Notes: a model not told the origin generated them from the letters alone. Numbered from the stretch's first letter, positions 20,948 through 29,780 are shown. The stretch is DNA of 64,000 bases from Tautonia plasticadhaerens (GCF_007752535.1 NZ_CP036426.1:2356001-2420000); one strand, 5' to 3'. Numbers and translations: made by a program.

Positions 20948-22478
20948 CCGGCTCGTCATGATCCTGGGCGTGGCCGGGTCGGCGGTCGGGTTCGCCTACG
21001 TGAACTCCGAGGCGCTCGACTTCGGCTTCGGCGGCCCGTCGTCCGACCTGCCGATCTCCAGCCTGGTCCGCCGGGGCACGCTCCGGATCGTCGTCACCGA
21101 GCGCGGCAACCTCCAGAGCACCAAGACCGTCGACGGCATCTGCGAGGTCCAGGGCCGGGAGATCAAGATCATCGAGCTGGTGCCCGAGGGCACCGAGGTG
21201 GAGCAGGGGCAGGTCGTCTGCCGGTTCGACACCTCCGAGATCGACCAGAACGTCGCCCAGCAGGAGATCAAGGTCCAGCAGGCCCAGTCCAAGATCGAGA
21301 CGACCGAGCAGGAGCTGGAGATCCAGCGCAACGAGGCCGAGAGCAAGGTGCAGGAGGCCGAGGTCGAGCTGACGCTGGCCCGGATCGACCTGGAGAAGTA
21401 CGTCGAGGGGGACTTCCCGGCCGAGATCAAGGACCTCCGCGGCAACATCGCCCTGGCCCGGATGGAGGTCGAGCGGAGCGCCGAGAAGCTGGAGCAGTTC
21501 CGGGAGCTGGTCCGCAAGGGATTCCGCAGCCCCGAGCAGCTCCGGGCGGTCGAGCAGGAATACGAGCAGTTCAAGAACTACATGGAGCGGGACGTGCTGA
21601 AGCTGGACGTCAAGGAGAATTACGAGCGCCGACGGATGGTGACCGAGCACACCTCGAAGGTCTCCCAGGCCCGCAGCAAGGTCGTCCGCTCGAAGGCCAA
21701 CCGGATCGCCCAGGTCGCCAAGGCCGAGAGCGAGCACAACTCCGCGAAGGCGACCTTCGACGTGGAGCAACGCCAGCTCGACACCTTCCAGGAGATGAAG
21801 GAGAAGTGCACGATCATCGCCGAGCAGTCCGGCGTGGTCGCCTACGCCAACGAGGCCTGGTACGACTCCAGCCGGCAGATCCGGGAGGGGGCGATGGTCT
21901 ACTTCCGGCAGAAGATCTTCAGCCTGCCGGACATGGATAGCATGCAGGTCTCGGTGAACGTGCACGAGTCGATGGTGAAGAAGGTCGAGGCGGGTCAGCC
22001 GGCCGAGGTCCGGCTCGACTCCTTCCCCGGCCTGGTCCTCAAGGGCACCGTCAAGAGCGTGGCCCAGCTCGCCGACTCCAACCGGAGCTGGATGAGCGGC
22101 GGCTCGAAGGAGTACGCCACCGTGGTGGCCATCGACGAGATGCCCGACGAGGAATTGCGCCCGGACATGACGGCCGAGGTCCGGATCCTCGCCAGGACGA
22201 TCCCCGACGCCCTGATCGTGCCCGTCTCGGCCGTCGCCGCCCACAAGGGGGAGCACTACGCCTTCGTCATCGGCGACGGGGACGAGATCGGGCGTCGGCC
22301 GGTCGAGATCGGCGACTCGAACGAGACGCACGTCCAGGTCTCCTCCGGGCTGGACGAGGGGGACCGCGTCACCCACGACGCCCGGACCCGCCTCCAGCTG
22401 GAGTTCGGCGACGACACCGAGGGGGAGGACGAGCCGGCTCCCACGCCGGCCCCCTCGCCGGGCACCTCCCCGGCCTGA
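20811..22478 (+). CDS. HlyD/MacA-type periplasmic adaptor
   Basis: This is a 555-aa membrane-fusion protein. A Pro/Ser-rich cytoplasmic N-terminus (about 1-40) precedes one transmembrane helix (LVMILGVAGSAVGFAYV). The lipoyl half-motifs flank a long coiled coil (about 150-320, Glu/Gln/Lys-rich: QQEIKVQQAQSKIETTEQEL). A beta-barrel segment then contains QPAEVRLDSFPGLVLKGTV, and IVPVSAVAAHKGEHYAFVI lies near the end. The start at 20811 lies within the end of the TolC gene, so the two are translationally coupled. It should link the TolC-like protein with the MacB-like permease 35 bp downstream. Confidence 0.92.
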   Translation: MSSTFAPPSPPGETPAPDPRTGSSAPTSSPPSRRSRGWWRRLKSLSRLVMILGVAGSAVGFAYVNSEALDFGFGGPSSDLPISSLVRRGTLRIVVTERGNLQSTKTVDGICEVQGREIKIIELVPEGTEVEQGQVVCRFDTSEIDQNVAQQEIKVQQAQSKIETTEQELEIQRNEAESKVQEAEVELTLARIDLEKYVEGDFPAEIKDLRGNIALARMEVERSAEKLEQFRELVRKGFRSPEQLRAVEQEYEQFKNYMERDVLKLDVKENYERRRMVTEHTSKVSQARSKVVRSKANRIAQVAKAESEHNSAKATFDVEQRQLDTFQEMKEKCTIIAEQSGVVAYANEAWYDSSRQIREGAMVYFRQKIFSLPDMDSMQVSVNVHESMVKKVEAGQPAEVRLDSFPGLVLKGTVKSVAQLADSNRSWMSGGSKEYATVVAIDEMPDEELRPDMTAEVRILARTIPDALIVPVSAVAAHKGEHYAFVIGDGDEIGRRPVEIGDSNETHVQVSSGLDEGDRVTHDARTRLQLEFGDDTEGEDEPAPTPAPSPGTSPA

Positions 22479-22513
22479 CCGGCCGACCACCGCTCGCATC
22501 GGGGCGACCGACC

Positions 22514-23812
22514 ATGAGACGCATGTGGACCGCCACCACCCTGGCCATCCGCAACCTCGGCCTGCACAAGCTCCGGGCGTTGTTGACGGTGCTCGGGCTG
22601 ATCTTCGGCGTCGCCTCGGTCGTGGCCATGCTCGCCATCGCCGAGGGGGCCAGCCTGGAGGCCCAGCGGCTGATCGCCGAGCTGGGCGCCTCCAACATCA
22701 TCATCCGCAGCGTCAAGCCGATGGACGACGTCAACTCCTCGCGCAACCAGGATGAATTCGTCCTCAGCTACGGATTGACCCACGACGACTTCAAGCGGAT
22801 CACCGAGACCCTGCCCACCGTCGTCGGCGCCACCCCGCTACGGCACTTCCGCCAGAACGTCCGCAACCTGGACAAGGAGCTGGAGGCCCGGGTCGTCGGC
22901 GCCGTGCCGGGCTGCCTGGAACTCTCCGGCCAGGCCATCTCCCAGGGCCGGTTCCTCCAGCAGGTCGACCTCGACCGCTTCGCCAACGTCTGCGTGATCG
23001 GGCCGGACCTCGCCGAGAAGCTCTTCCCCTTCGGCGACACGATCGGCCGGTCGATCCGGATCGGCGAGGCCCACTTCTACCGGATCATCGGCGTCACCGA
23101 CCGCAAGGTCCGCTCCAAGGGGTCGGGCTCGGCCCTCTCCTCGGGCGGCGACTTCGACTCCTCCGAGGACTTCGGCAAGGACGTCTACATCCCCCTGACC
23201 ACCGACCGCGCCCGGTTCGGCGAGCTGATCGTCCACGACTCCCAGGGCAGCTACTCGGCCGAGCGGATCGAGCTGAGCCAGGTGACGGTCGCCGTCGACT
23301 CGATGCAGAACGTCGAGCGGACGGCCGAGGCGCTGGAAAGCATGCTGGAGCAATTCCACGACAAGCGCGATTACGCGATCACCATCCCGCTGAAGCTGCT
23401 GGAGAGCGCCGAGGCCCAGAAGCGGATCTTCAACGTGGTGCTCGGCTCGATCGCCGGCATCTCGCTGCTGGTCGGCGGCATCGGCATCATGAACATCATG
23501 CTGGCCACCGTGACCGAGCGGACCCGGGAGATCGGCATCCGGAGGGCCCTCGGGGCCAAGCGCCGGGACATCGTCTTCCAGTTCCTCGTCGAGACGGCGG
23601 TGATGTCCGGCACCGGGGGCCTGCTCGGGGTGCTGCTCGGGGTGGCGGTGCCGCCGATGGTGTCCAGCATCTCGGGCATGGAGGCGATCGTCCGGCCCTG
23701 GTCGCCGATCCTCGCCTTCCTGATCGCCGTCTCCATCGGCATCGTCTTCGGCGTCTACCCCGCCCGACGGGCGGCGAGCATGGACCCGGTCGAGGCCCTC
23801 CGCGCCGAGTGA
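22514..23812 (+). CDS. MacB/FtsX-type ABC transporter permease
   Basis: This 432-aa protein has a MacB-type topology. There is an N-terminal helix (ALLTVLGLIFGVASVVAMLA), then a periplasmic MacB_PCD domain, then three helices of the FtsX domain at the end (SIAGISLLVGGIGIMNIMLA, TERTREIGIRRALGAKRRDI, YPARRAASMDPVEALRAE). It contains no Walker motifs, and no ATPase gene sits beside it, so the ATP-binding partner must be encoded elsewhere or shared. It is the last gene of the TolC-HlyD-permease operon. A role in exporting a lipid, peptide or macrolide-like substrate is inferred only from the family. Confidence 0.93.
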   Translation: MRRMWTATTLAIRNLGLHKLRALLTVLGLIFGVASVVAMLAIAEGASLEAQRLIAELGASNIIIRSVKPMDDVNSSRNQDEFVLSYGLTHDDFKRITETLPTVVGATPLRHFRQNVRNLDKELEARVVGAVPGCLELSGQAISQGRFLQQVDLDRFANVCVIGPDLAEKLFPFGDTIGRSIRIGEAHFYRIIGVTDRKVRSKGSGSALSSGGDFDSSEDFGKDVYIPLTTDRARFGELIVHDSQGSYSAERIELSQVTVAVDSMQNVERTAEALESMLEQFHDKRDYAITIPLKLLESAEAQKRIFNVVLGSIAGISLLVGGIGIMNIMLATVTERTREIGIRRALGAKRRDIVFQFLVETAVMSGTGGLLGVLLGVAVPPMVSSISGMEAIVRPWSPILAFLIAVSIGIVFGVYPARRAASMDPVEALRAE

Positions 23813-23889
23813 TCCGGGACCCTCCCGGATCGCGGACCGTGGTGGAGGCCGGGGTCAATCGAACGAGGCGAGCCCCCGGCCCGGCGGGC

Positions 23890-26199
23890 CTACCGACCCG
23901 CCCGGGTCAGCGTGTTCAGCAGGTCGACTGCCTCGTCGGCCCCCCTCACGGGGGTCATCGCCGTGGCCGCGATCCCCGAGGCCACCCGGGTGATGTCGTG
24001 GTCGACCCGGCCCTCCTCGGCCCAGGTCGGGCCGGGAGGCGAGGTGATGTAGACGGAGAAGGTGTGGTGGCCGGTGCCAGGCCGCTCCCCGATCACGTGC
24101 AGGATCGCCCGGGGTCCCTCCAGCCCGCCGAAGAGGGCCTCGCCGATCCGGTACCCGGCCCGGACCCGGCCCGAGGTGACGACGATCGTCTCGGGGGCGG
24201 GCCGGTAGCCCTCGGCGTCGAGCCGCTCCCGGAGCCGGTCGAGGAACGGGCCGAGGTGTCCCTCGTCGGTGATCGCCAGCGCGTTCAGGCCGTCGGAGAC
24301 GACGACCTGCACGTCGAATCGCCCCCGGTGTCGCCCCCGGAGCCCCCGGATCGCCTCGGCCCCCCGGGCCGAGAGCCGTTCGCCGGACTCGGGGTGGACG
24401 ATGTAATCCGAACGGTCGGCCGACCTCGTCTCGACGCGAACGACGCCGGGGACCTGCTCGACGAACCCGGGGGGAAGCTCGGCCCAGATGCTCCGCTTGG
24501 CGTCGTCGTAGATGCGTCGGACCGCCTCGCCGAGGCCCGGCTCCGGGTCCCAGGGCCGATCTCCCCGGCCCCGGGCGAGGAAGACGCCGTGGCCCCGGAC
24601 CTGATCGATCCGGGCTTCCCCCTCCGAGGCGATCTCCTCGTCGCTCCTCGGGTCTCCCTTGAGCCGACGGTACTCCCGGTAGACATGGATCGGGTCGCCG
24701 AAGTGCTCGGTCGGCCGCCCCTGCGCGTCGATCACGCCGAGCCGCCGGAAGAACCCCCACATCCGGTCGTCGACCTTGTAGCCGAACCGCTCCCGGAGCC
24801 GGACGTGGTCCTGGAAGCCGGTCGTCAGGTAGCCGAGCATCGGGTCGATCTTCGTGGGAAGGGCCATCAGGTAGGCCGGGTTCGCCGGCAGGATGCGGTC
24901 GAGGCACCAGTCCAGGTCGTCGAGCGAGACGTCCATGTGCAAGGTCGAGCAGACGTCGAGCCCGATGCAGAGGCCGTGCAGCTTGCCCATCACGATGTCT
25001 TCCAGGCAGCACCGGACGAGTTGCTCCCTGGTCCGGAAGACCTCCGGGCCGATGAACCCGGCCACGTCGTTGAGGTGGACCCAGGGCCTCGGGTCGGTCG
25101 CCCCCGCCCCCTCCCTGGCGGCCGCGACGAGCCGGGAGAGCGCCCGGGCGAATCCATACTTGCGCGACTCGTGCAGGACCATGTCGAAGCCATGGCCGTG
25201 GCCGTTGGTGAAGTCGGCTCCCTGCCCGGTCTCGAAGTAGAGGCCGAACGGCCCGGTCCGCGAGGAGGCGTAGGCGCACATCGACTCGGTGTCGACGCCG
25301 AAGGTCCGGTTGGCGGAGTCGCTGCCGGCGATGCTCTGGAACCACAACGCCGTGCTGCCCGGCCGGAGGCGTTCGACCTCCGCCTGGACGTCGATGTGGG
25401 ACAGCACGCAGTGGGGCAGGACGCCGTCGAGCCCGAAGGTGTCGAGCAGGTCCTTCAGCGCCTCCTGGATCGCCAGGACCGACTCGGGGCGACTCGACAC
25501 CGGATTGTTGCCGAGCACCACGTCGCCGACCGCGAACGACCAGCCCGAGAAGACCTGCCAGCGGACGTCGTCCACGTCGTCGGTCGGCGAGTTCGGCTGG
25601 ATCCGGGCGCCGAGGTACCCCTTCGCGCCGATCCGGCTGCCGGGCAGCGGGTTGAAGATCTTGGAGCCGACCGCGACCAGCTCCCGGTCGCTCATCAGCT
25701 TCACCACGCAGCCGATGACTTCGGAGGAGAGCCCGGGCATGATCGCCTTGATCTCGTCCTCGTCGCGTTCGAGCAGGAACCGCTTCAGCGCGCCGAAGGT
25801 CATCCCGGCGGTCGCCCGGGCCGCCTCGTCGTCCACGTCCGTTCGCAGCAGGTCGGTGAGCGAATCCCGCAGCAGGGGGTGGGCGTCGACCTCCCCGGGC
25901 CTCGTGTTGGCCAGCAGGGCCCGGGCATTGCCCCGGGACCGTTCGTCGGCGGCGGCGACGCCGACGATGGCGTCCCCCTCCTTGAAGACGTTGGCAGCGC
26001 CGAGGAGCTGCTTGAAGATCGCCTCGTCGAACCCCCCCGAAACGGAATGGACCCGCTGGACGAGCCCTTCGCCGGCCCGGGCCTCGCCCACGACGACGCC
26101 CGGCCCGGCCCGAGACGCCCGAAGGGCGCGGCCCGCCGGACCGATCGAGAGGACCGAGGCACCTCCCGCCAACACACCCAGGAAGGTCCGCCGTCGCAT
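23890..26199 (-). CDS. eutBC: Ethanolamine ammonia-lyase, EutB-EutC fusion with twin-arginine-like N-terminus
   Basis: This predicted adenosylcobalamin enzyme would split ethanolamine into acetaldehyde and ammonia. In most bacteria EutB (about 450 aa) and EutC (about 290 aa) are separate; here one 769-aa chain holds both. The EutB part (about 50-530) has FGLYFETGQGADFTNGHGHG (the substrate-binding Glu region), NDVAGFIGPEVF and MGKLHGLCIGLDVCSTLHMD (the substrate Asp region). A shortened EutC part (about 545-769) has VVVSDGLNALAITDEGHLGP, RAGYRIGEALFGG and HVIGERPGTGHHTFSVYI. The start at 26199 reads MRRRTFLGVLAGGASVLS, which looks like a Tat signal, so the enzyme may act outside the cytoplasm. 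No other eut genes are nearby. Fusion and family are clear; export is inferred. Confidence 0.9.
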   Translation of the reverse strand: MRRRTFLGVLAGGASVLSIGPAGRALRASRAGPGVVVGEARAGEGLVQRVHSVSGGFDEAIFKQLLGAANVFKEGDAIVGVAAADERSRGNARALLANTRPGEVDAHPLLRDSLTDLLRTDVDDEAARATAGMTFGALKRFLLERDEDEIKAIMPGLSSEVIGCVVKLMSDRELVAVGSKIFNPLPGSRIGAKGYLGARIQPNSPTDDVDDVRWQVFSGWSFAVGDVVLGNNPVSSRPESVLAIQEALKDLLDTFGLDGVLPHCVLSHIDVQAEVERLRPGSTALWFQSIAGSDSANRTFGVDTESMCAYASSRTGPFGLYFETGQGADFTNGHGHGFDMVLHESRKYGFARALSRLVAAAREGAGATDPRPWVHLNDVAGFIGPEVFRTREQLVRCCLEDIVMGKLHGLCIGLDVCSTLHMDVSLDDLDWCLDRILPANPAYLMALPTKIDPMLGYLTTGFQDHVRLRERFGYKVDDRMWGFFRRLGVIDAQGRPTEHFGDPIHVYREYRRLKGDPRSDEEIASEGEARIDQVRGHGVFLARGRGDRPWDPEPGLGEAVRRIYDDAKRSIWAELPPGFVEQVPGVVRVETRSADRSDYIVHPESGERLSARGAEAIRGLRGRHRGRFDVQVVVSDGLNALAITDEGHLGPFLDRLRERLDAEGYRPAPETIVVTSGRVRAGYRIGEALFGGLEGPRAILHVIGERPGTGHHTFSVYITSPPGPTWAEEGRVDHDITRVASGIAATAMTPVRGADEAVDLLNTLTRAGR

Positions 26200-26667
26200 C
26201 ACCGCCGTCACCCCTTCCCGGAGAAGTCGCCCCGGCGATCGTCCCGAGGACGGTCGCCCTCCGCCCGGCGGACCGGGCCAGGCCCCCTCAATCACCTCGT
26301 CCCTACGATACCGGCCGCACCTGGTCCGCTCCAGGACGAATCCGGGCGTCGGCCCCGGGACGTCACGGTCCGGCCGCCGACGGCAACTCGCCGGATCGCC
26401 CGCCGACACCGAAGAAGACACTCGCCGGACGGCCGATGGTCGTCGGGGGTCGAGCGTCATTTGTTCCGTTGATTCGGCTCGGTTTGAAGCGGCGGGCCAC
26501 CCTCGGTTCCCTTTGGAGGTGCCGACGTCCGCAGCGAGCGGGCGTTGAAGTTCGACGTGGCGGAGATGGACGTGCCGGGCGTCTCGACGAGTGAGGTGGC
26601 CACCGTGAACGAGAGAGGGCGCAGTTCAGGCGACCTCGGGCCGTAGAGCGGCCACCCGGGCCGGCCT
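26200..26667. other. Intergenic region with IS relic
   Basis: These 468 bp lie upstream of eutBC and downstream of the 76-aa gene. Apart from the transposase remnant listed separately (26521-26643) I see no gene. The eutBC promoter should lie within roughly 26200-26500, but no consensus is obvious. Confidence 0.4.
26521..26643 (+). mobile_element. IS256-family (mutator-type) transposase remnant
   Basis: One frame reads RSERALKFDVAEMDVPGVST then SEVATVNER. It closely follows the conserved mutator-type transposase core (RSERALxxxxAEMYVQGVSTRKVxxxTE). Only about 40 codons survive and a TAG at 26644-26646 follows. No terminal inverted repeats were recognised. This is a dead fragment, so it records a past insertion upstream of eutBC. 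Confidence 0.6.
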
Positions 26668-26898
26668 TCAGGCCCCCTCCACCAGGGCGTAGGTGCCTCC
26701 CATGTCCCTCCTCAGCTTGCCCCGGGCCACGAGTTCCTCCCAGACGCCGGACGGGTGCCCCGGCGGGGGCGTGATCCCGGTGATCCCCGACTTCCTCCCG
26801 CCGCCCCGGCTGAGCCCCGACTCGTCGTCGAGCCGGGTCAGCTTCAGCCGCTTCTTGAACGCCTTCAACGCCCGCTTGAGTTCGTCATCCGACGCCAT
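26668..26898 (-). CDS. Conserved small protein, function unknown
   Basis: A 76-aa protein from ATG 26898 (MASDDELKRALKAFKKRLKL). The N-terminal half is a charged helix; the C-terminal half (TGITPPPGHPSGVWEELVAR then GKLRRDMGGTYAL) looks like a compact wHTH-like or DNA-end-binding module. An open extension to 26961 lacks a ribosome site. I know of no defined function. Confidence 0.7.
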   Translation of the reverse strand: MASDDELKRALKAFKKRLKLTRLDDESGLSRGGGRKSGITGITPPPGHPSGVWEELVARGKLRRDMGGTYALVEGA

Positions 26899-27341
26899 GG
26901 CGTCCTCTCCTGGGCCTGGGATCGGCACCCGGGCCGGGGCCGAGTCTCGGCCGAGGGCCAATCCGGAGCCTCCACCCGATCAGCAGACCGTTCCGGCCCG
27001 ATCATGCCACCGGCGGGCCCGATCCGCCATCGGGCGGAACCTCGCAGACGATGGGAACCCCGATCCGAGCGCCGATCCGGCCCGGTCGTGTGGTCCGTGG
27101 TTTACCCCCGGAATCGGGGAATTCGGGCGATCTCCCCATCGGGGCGACCCTTTTCGGACACGGCGACGTAAGCCTCCCCAGCTGGGATACGAGAGAGCCG
27201 GCGACGTTGATCCCCCTGGTCTCGGGCCTCGCACCCCTCCCTCGCCTGCCTGCCCGACGGGCCACCGACTCGGCACCGTTGTGCCGGGACCCAGCGCGTG
27301 ATCGTCGGGTCCCGACGTCCCGTTCGAAGAAGCGAATCGCC

Positions 27342-27644
27342 TTGAAGAAAATATACGTCGGGAACCTGCCGTTCCAGGCCACCGGTCCCGACCTCGAAGC
27401 GTTGTTCGCCGGCTTCGGCGAGGTCGTCAGCGCCCAGGTTGTCGAGGACCGCGAGACCGGCCGCAGCCGGGGCTTCGGCTTCGTCGAGATGGGCGACGCC
27501 CATGCCGCCAAGGCGGCCATCGACTCCCTGCATGACCGCAAGTACGGGGGCCGTCGGCTGACGGTCAACGAGGCCAAGCCCCGCGAGGCCCGCGTCGGCG
27601 GCGGCGGCCTGGGCGATGGCGGCGGTCATGGTCGGGGCGATTGA
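27342..27644 (+). CDS. RRM-domain RNA-binding protein (TTG start)
   Basis: This 100-aa glycine-tailed single-RRM protein resembles cyanobacterial Rbp and plant glycine-rich RNA-binding proteins. RNP2 is KIYVGNLPF (about 3-11) and RNP1 is RGFGFVEM (about 43-50). After about residue 80 the chain becomes Gly-rich (RVGGGGLGDGGGHGRG). There is no ATG or GTG at the domain edge; TTG at 27342 directly before KKIYVGN is the best start, with a weak GAAG ribosome site upstream. Such proteins bind single-stranded RNA and often respond to cold in other bacteria; that role is inferred here. Confidence 0.85.
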   Translation: MKKIYVGNLPFQATGPDLEALFAGFGEVVSAQVVEDRETGRSRGFGFVEMGDAHAAKAAIDSLHDRKYGGRRLTVNEAKPREARVGGGGLGDGGGHGRGD

Positions 27645-28156
27645 CCGATCCCGACATCGCCGAGACGAATGAGGGGAGGGCCGACGAATGGCTCCCCCTT
27701 ACCGATCGACCTGGGACGCCGGGCGATCTCCCGCATCCCCCGCCTCGCCCTCATCCCATCCTCGACCAAGAACCGGAGGATGCGCCCTTCCTCACCCTCG
27801 GGCAGGGCCGCGCTTCGGGCGAGGGCCACGGGCACCGCCCGATCCGACCTCGGTCAGCGAGTCGTCCTTGTCGGCGACGACGGCGGCGTCGGCCCGGATC
27901 AGGAGCGACGGGTCGGAGGCGGCCCAGACCGGGGCGGACAGGGCATTCCCCCGCCCGGCGTGCGGAGCTCGGTGCCCCGGACCCGAAGGGCGTCGAGGTA
28001 GAGCCCCAGGGAGGGGATGTGGGGCGAGCGATTTCCCCCCCGAATCACGAAAAACCAGGGCGGGTCGGTGCCTCGTGGAACATGCGGCGTCACATGCACA
28101 CCGACGAGCCGCACGCAGGCTTTCCGCAACGGGTTGCGGACGAGCGACTTGGAAAG
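27645..28156. other. Region without a convincing gene at the prophage border (possible decayed CDS)
   Basis: Minus-strand fragments here look partly coding but sit in different frames. One has WFFVIRGGNRSPHIPSLGLY (about 28040), another VWAASDPSLLIRADAAVVAD (about 27900), and a third ALARSAALPEGEEGRILRF (about 27810). They do not join into one frame. The likeliest reading is a frameshifted relic; I cannot name the family. Confidence 0.35.
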
Positions 28157-28198
28157 AGCCACCGAAGAGAGTCGAACTCTTAACCCCCGCTTTACGAA
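28157..28198 (-). other. tRNA-Thr(CGT) 3' half: left attachment site of the prophage
   Basis: Read on the minus strand, the sequence has exact tRNA spacing: anticodon loop TTCGTAA (anticodon CGT at 28194-28196), 3' anticodon strand AGCGG, 5-nt variable loop, T-arm AAGAG-TTCGACT-CTCTT, acceptor strand CGGTGGC (28158-28164) and one discriminator base. The 5' partner of the anticodon stem should be CCGCT but is GACGT, and no acceptor 5' strand or D-arm follows. The tRNA is therefore cut at the anticodon arm. An integrase gene begins 168 bp away. This is what remains on one side when a phage integrates into a tRNA gene; the intact copy would be at the right end, outside the window. Confidence 0.8.
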
Positions 28199-28365
28199 AC
28201 GTCTGCGGCCTGCGGGGACCCTGATCGGAAGGTGGGTCGCGCGAGTCGGATCGGTCCTCCGGGCGCGTCGCCCGATTGATGCGATGCGTGGCGGAGCCGC
28301 CTCGCGGTCCGCGGCGTACCTTCGGCTCGGGGCCAATGACGGCCCCGACACGGAGGACGCCAACG

Positions 28366-29415
28366 ATGGCACCGACGACGACGGACATGGCCGCGCTCCC
28401 GCCGATCGAGCAGATCCTGGCCCGGTTGGTCGGGATGTACGGGGGGACCGACCCGAGCCCGCCGATCGCCCCGATGCAGGTCGGGCCGAGCTGGGACGAC
28501 TTCCAGGCCGAGCTGCTCTCGCTGTACGACGCATCCCGGGCCCGATCCACCTGGGTGAAGATGCGGCAGGCGCTCCGGGAGTTCGGGCAGGAGCCCTCGG
28601 TCTCGACGGTGCGCGACCTCACCCCCGCCTCCATCGCCGGGTATCGGCAGCGGTGCGGGGCCGAGGGGCGGTCGCCGGCGACGACGGCCGGCCTGCTCTC
28701 CTACCTCCGCTCGGCCTCGGCCTACGCGGTCGCCCGGGGCTACCTGGCCCGCAGCCCCTTCGCCGCCTGGCGGGACTGGGGGACGACCAGCGAGCCGATC
28801 GGCGACGACGAGGAGGAGGGGGGTCGCGTCCGGCACCATCCGCTCGGGTCGATCGCCCGGGTCCTGGATCACCTCTCGGGCCACGCCGACACGTGGAAGG
28901 GGGGCCGGCTCTATGCCCTGGTCGGCACGGTCGCCTACACGGGCCTGAGGCGGACCGAGGCCCTGACGCTGAAGCGCCGGGACGTCGACCTGGGGGGGCG
29001 GGTGGTCCACGTCCGTCGTCGCCGCCGGCTGAAGCGGCCCTCGGCCGCAGCCCCGGTGCCGATGCCCGAGGCCCTGGCGTCGATCCTGGCCGATTGGGTC
29101 GATCGGGCGGGGTCGGACTGGCTTTTCCCCCGGGTCGACCGGCTCGGCCCCTGGCTCAACGGGTCGACGGCCTCCCGGCCGATCGGCGCCCTGAAGGCGG
29201 CCGGCGAGGAGGCCGGCGTCCCGGGCCTGACGTTCGCCTCGCTGCGGCACTCCTGGGCCACCCACGCGGAGAGCGCCTGGGGCCTCTCCGAGCTGGTGGT
29301 GCAGCGCGTCCTGAGGCACACCAGGCCGGCGACGCAGCGGCACTACCGCCACGCCGACCTGTCCAACCTCGCCGCCGCCGTCCGGTCGATCGACTTCACG
29401 CCGCCCGCGGCCTAG
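28366..29415 (+). CDS. int: Tyrosine-recombinase phage integrase
   Basis: This 349-aa integrase has an N-terminal SAM-like core-binding domain (about 40-135: STWVKMRQALREFG, TTAGLLSYLRSASAYAVARG) and a catalytic domain (about 155-340). Catalytic residues visible are R195 (TGLRRTEAL), a hairpin Lys near 223 (RRLKRP), R294 in LRHSWATH, H318 (VLRHTRP) and nucleophile Y327 (RHYRHADL). The first His of the HxxR box is Ala (ASLR), a variation seen in some integrases. The start at 28366 follows GGAGG by nine bases. It lies next to the tRNA half-site and points into the prophage. Its 3' end overlaps the convergent gene by 4 bp. Confidence 0.93.
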   Translation: MAPTTTDMAALPPIEQILARLVGMYGGTDPSPPIAPMQVGPSWDDFQAELLSLYDASRARSTWVKMRQALREFGQEPSVSTVRDLTPASIAGYRQRCGAEGRSPATTAGLLSYLRSASAYAVARGYLARSPFAAWRDWGTTSEPIGDDEEEGGRVRHHPLGSIARVLDHLSGHADTWKGGRLYALVGTVAYTGLRRTEALTLKRRDVDLGGRVVHVRRRRRLKRPSAAAPVPMPEALASILADWVDRAGSDWLFPRVDRLGPWLNGSTASRPIGALKAAGEEAGVPGLTFASLRHSWATHAESAWGLSELVVQRVLRHTRPATQRHYRHADLSNLAAAVRSIDFTPPAA

Positions 29416-29675
29416 GCCACGACGTTCAGCGGCGTGGGGCCCTCCCCCCCGCCCCGGTCGTCCTCCCGGCGGTCCCGGTCCGGGCCGCCGCGGTCGGCGA
29501 CGACGAAGCGGGTGAGGTGGCGGTCGACCAGCTCGGCGAGCACGTCGTTGCGGTCCCGCCGCGTCTCGACGCAGTAGTGCTCCAGGCGCTTCAGCGTCGC
29601 CTCGTCCCAGGTGATCGACGTGCGGACGCGACGTCGCGCCTGCGCACCCTTGCGTCTGCGTCGCTCTCGCTCCAT
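29412..29675 (-). CDS. Ribbon-helix-helix-like DNA-binding protein
   Basis: An 87-aa basic protein. A strongly Arg-rich N-terminus is followed by VRTSITWDEATLKRLEHYCV and ETRRDRNDVLAELVDRHLTR, the strand-helix-helix pattern of MetJ/Arc-like repressors or plasmid proteins. It converges on int and overlaps it by 4 bp, so the two may influence each other by antisense. It could be an excisionase-like or repressor factor; this is inference. Confidence 0.6.
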   Translation of the reverse strand: MERERRRRKGAQARRRVRTSITWDEATLKRLEHYCVETRRDRNDVLAELVDRHLTRFVVADRGGPDRDRREDDRGGGEGPTPLNVVA

Positions 29676-29780
29676 CGTGCCCTCCGGCGCCCGTGCCCTG
29701 TCGCGGTCGCGCGGCCCGGACGCCGGTACCGACGCGACCCCGCGCAGCCGCACCAGGGACACGATCGGATCGACGCGCCG

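Noticed and set aside
28157-28235. A complete tRNA at the prophage border
   Set aside because: The 5' anticodon strand does not pair, there is no D-arm, and the best upstream acceptor match (CCACC) fails at both flanking pairs.
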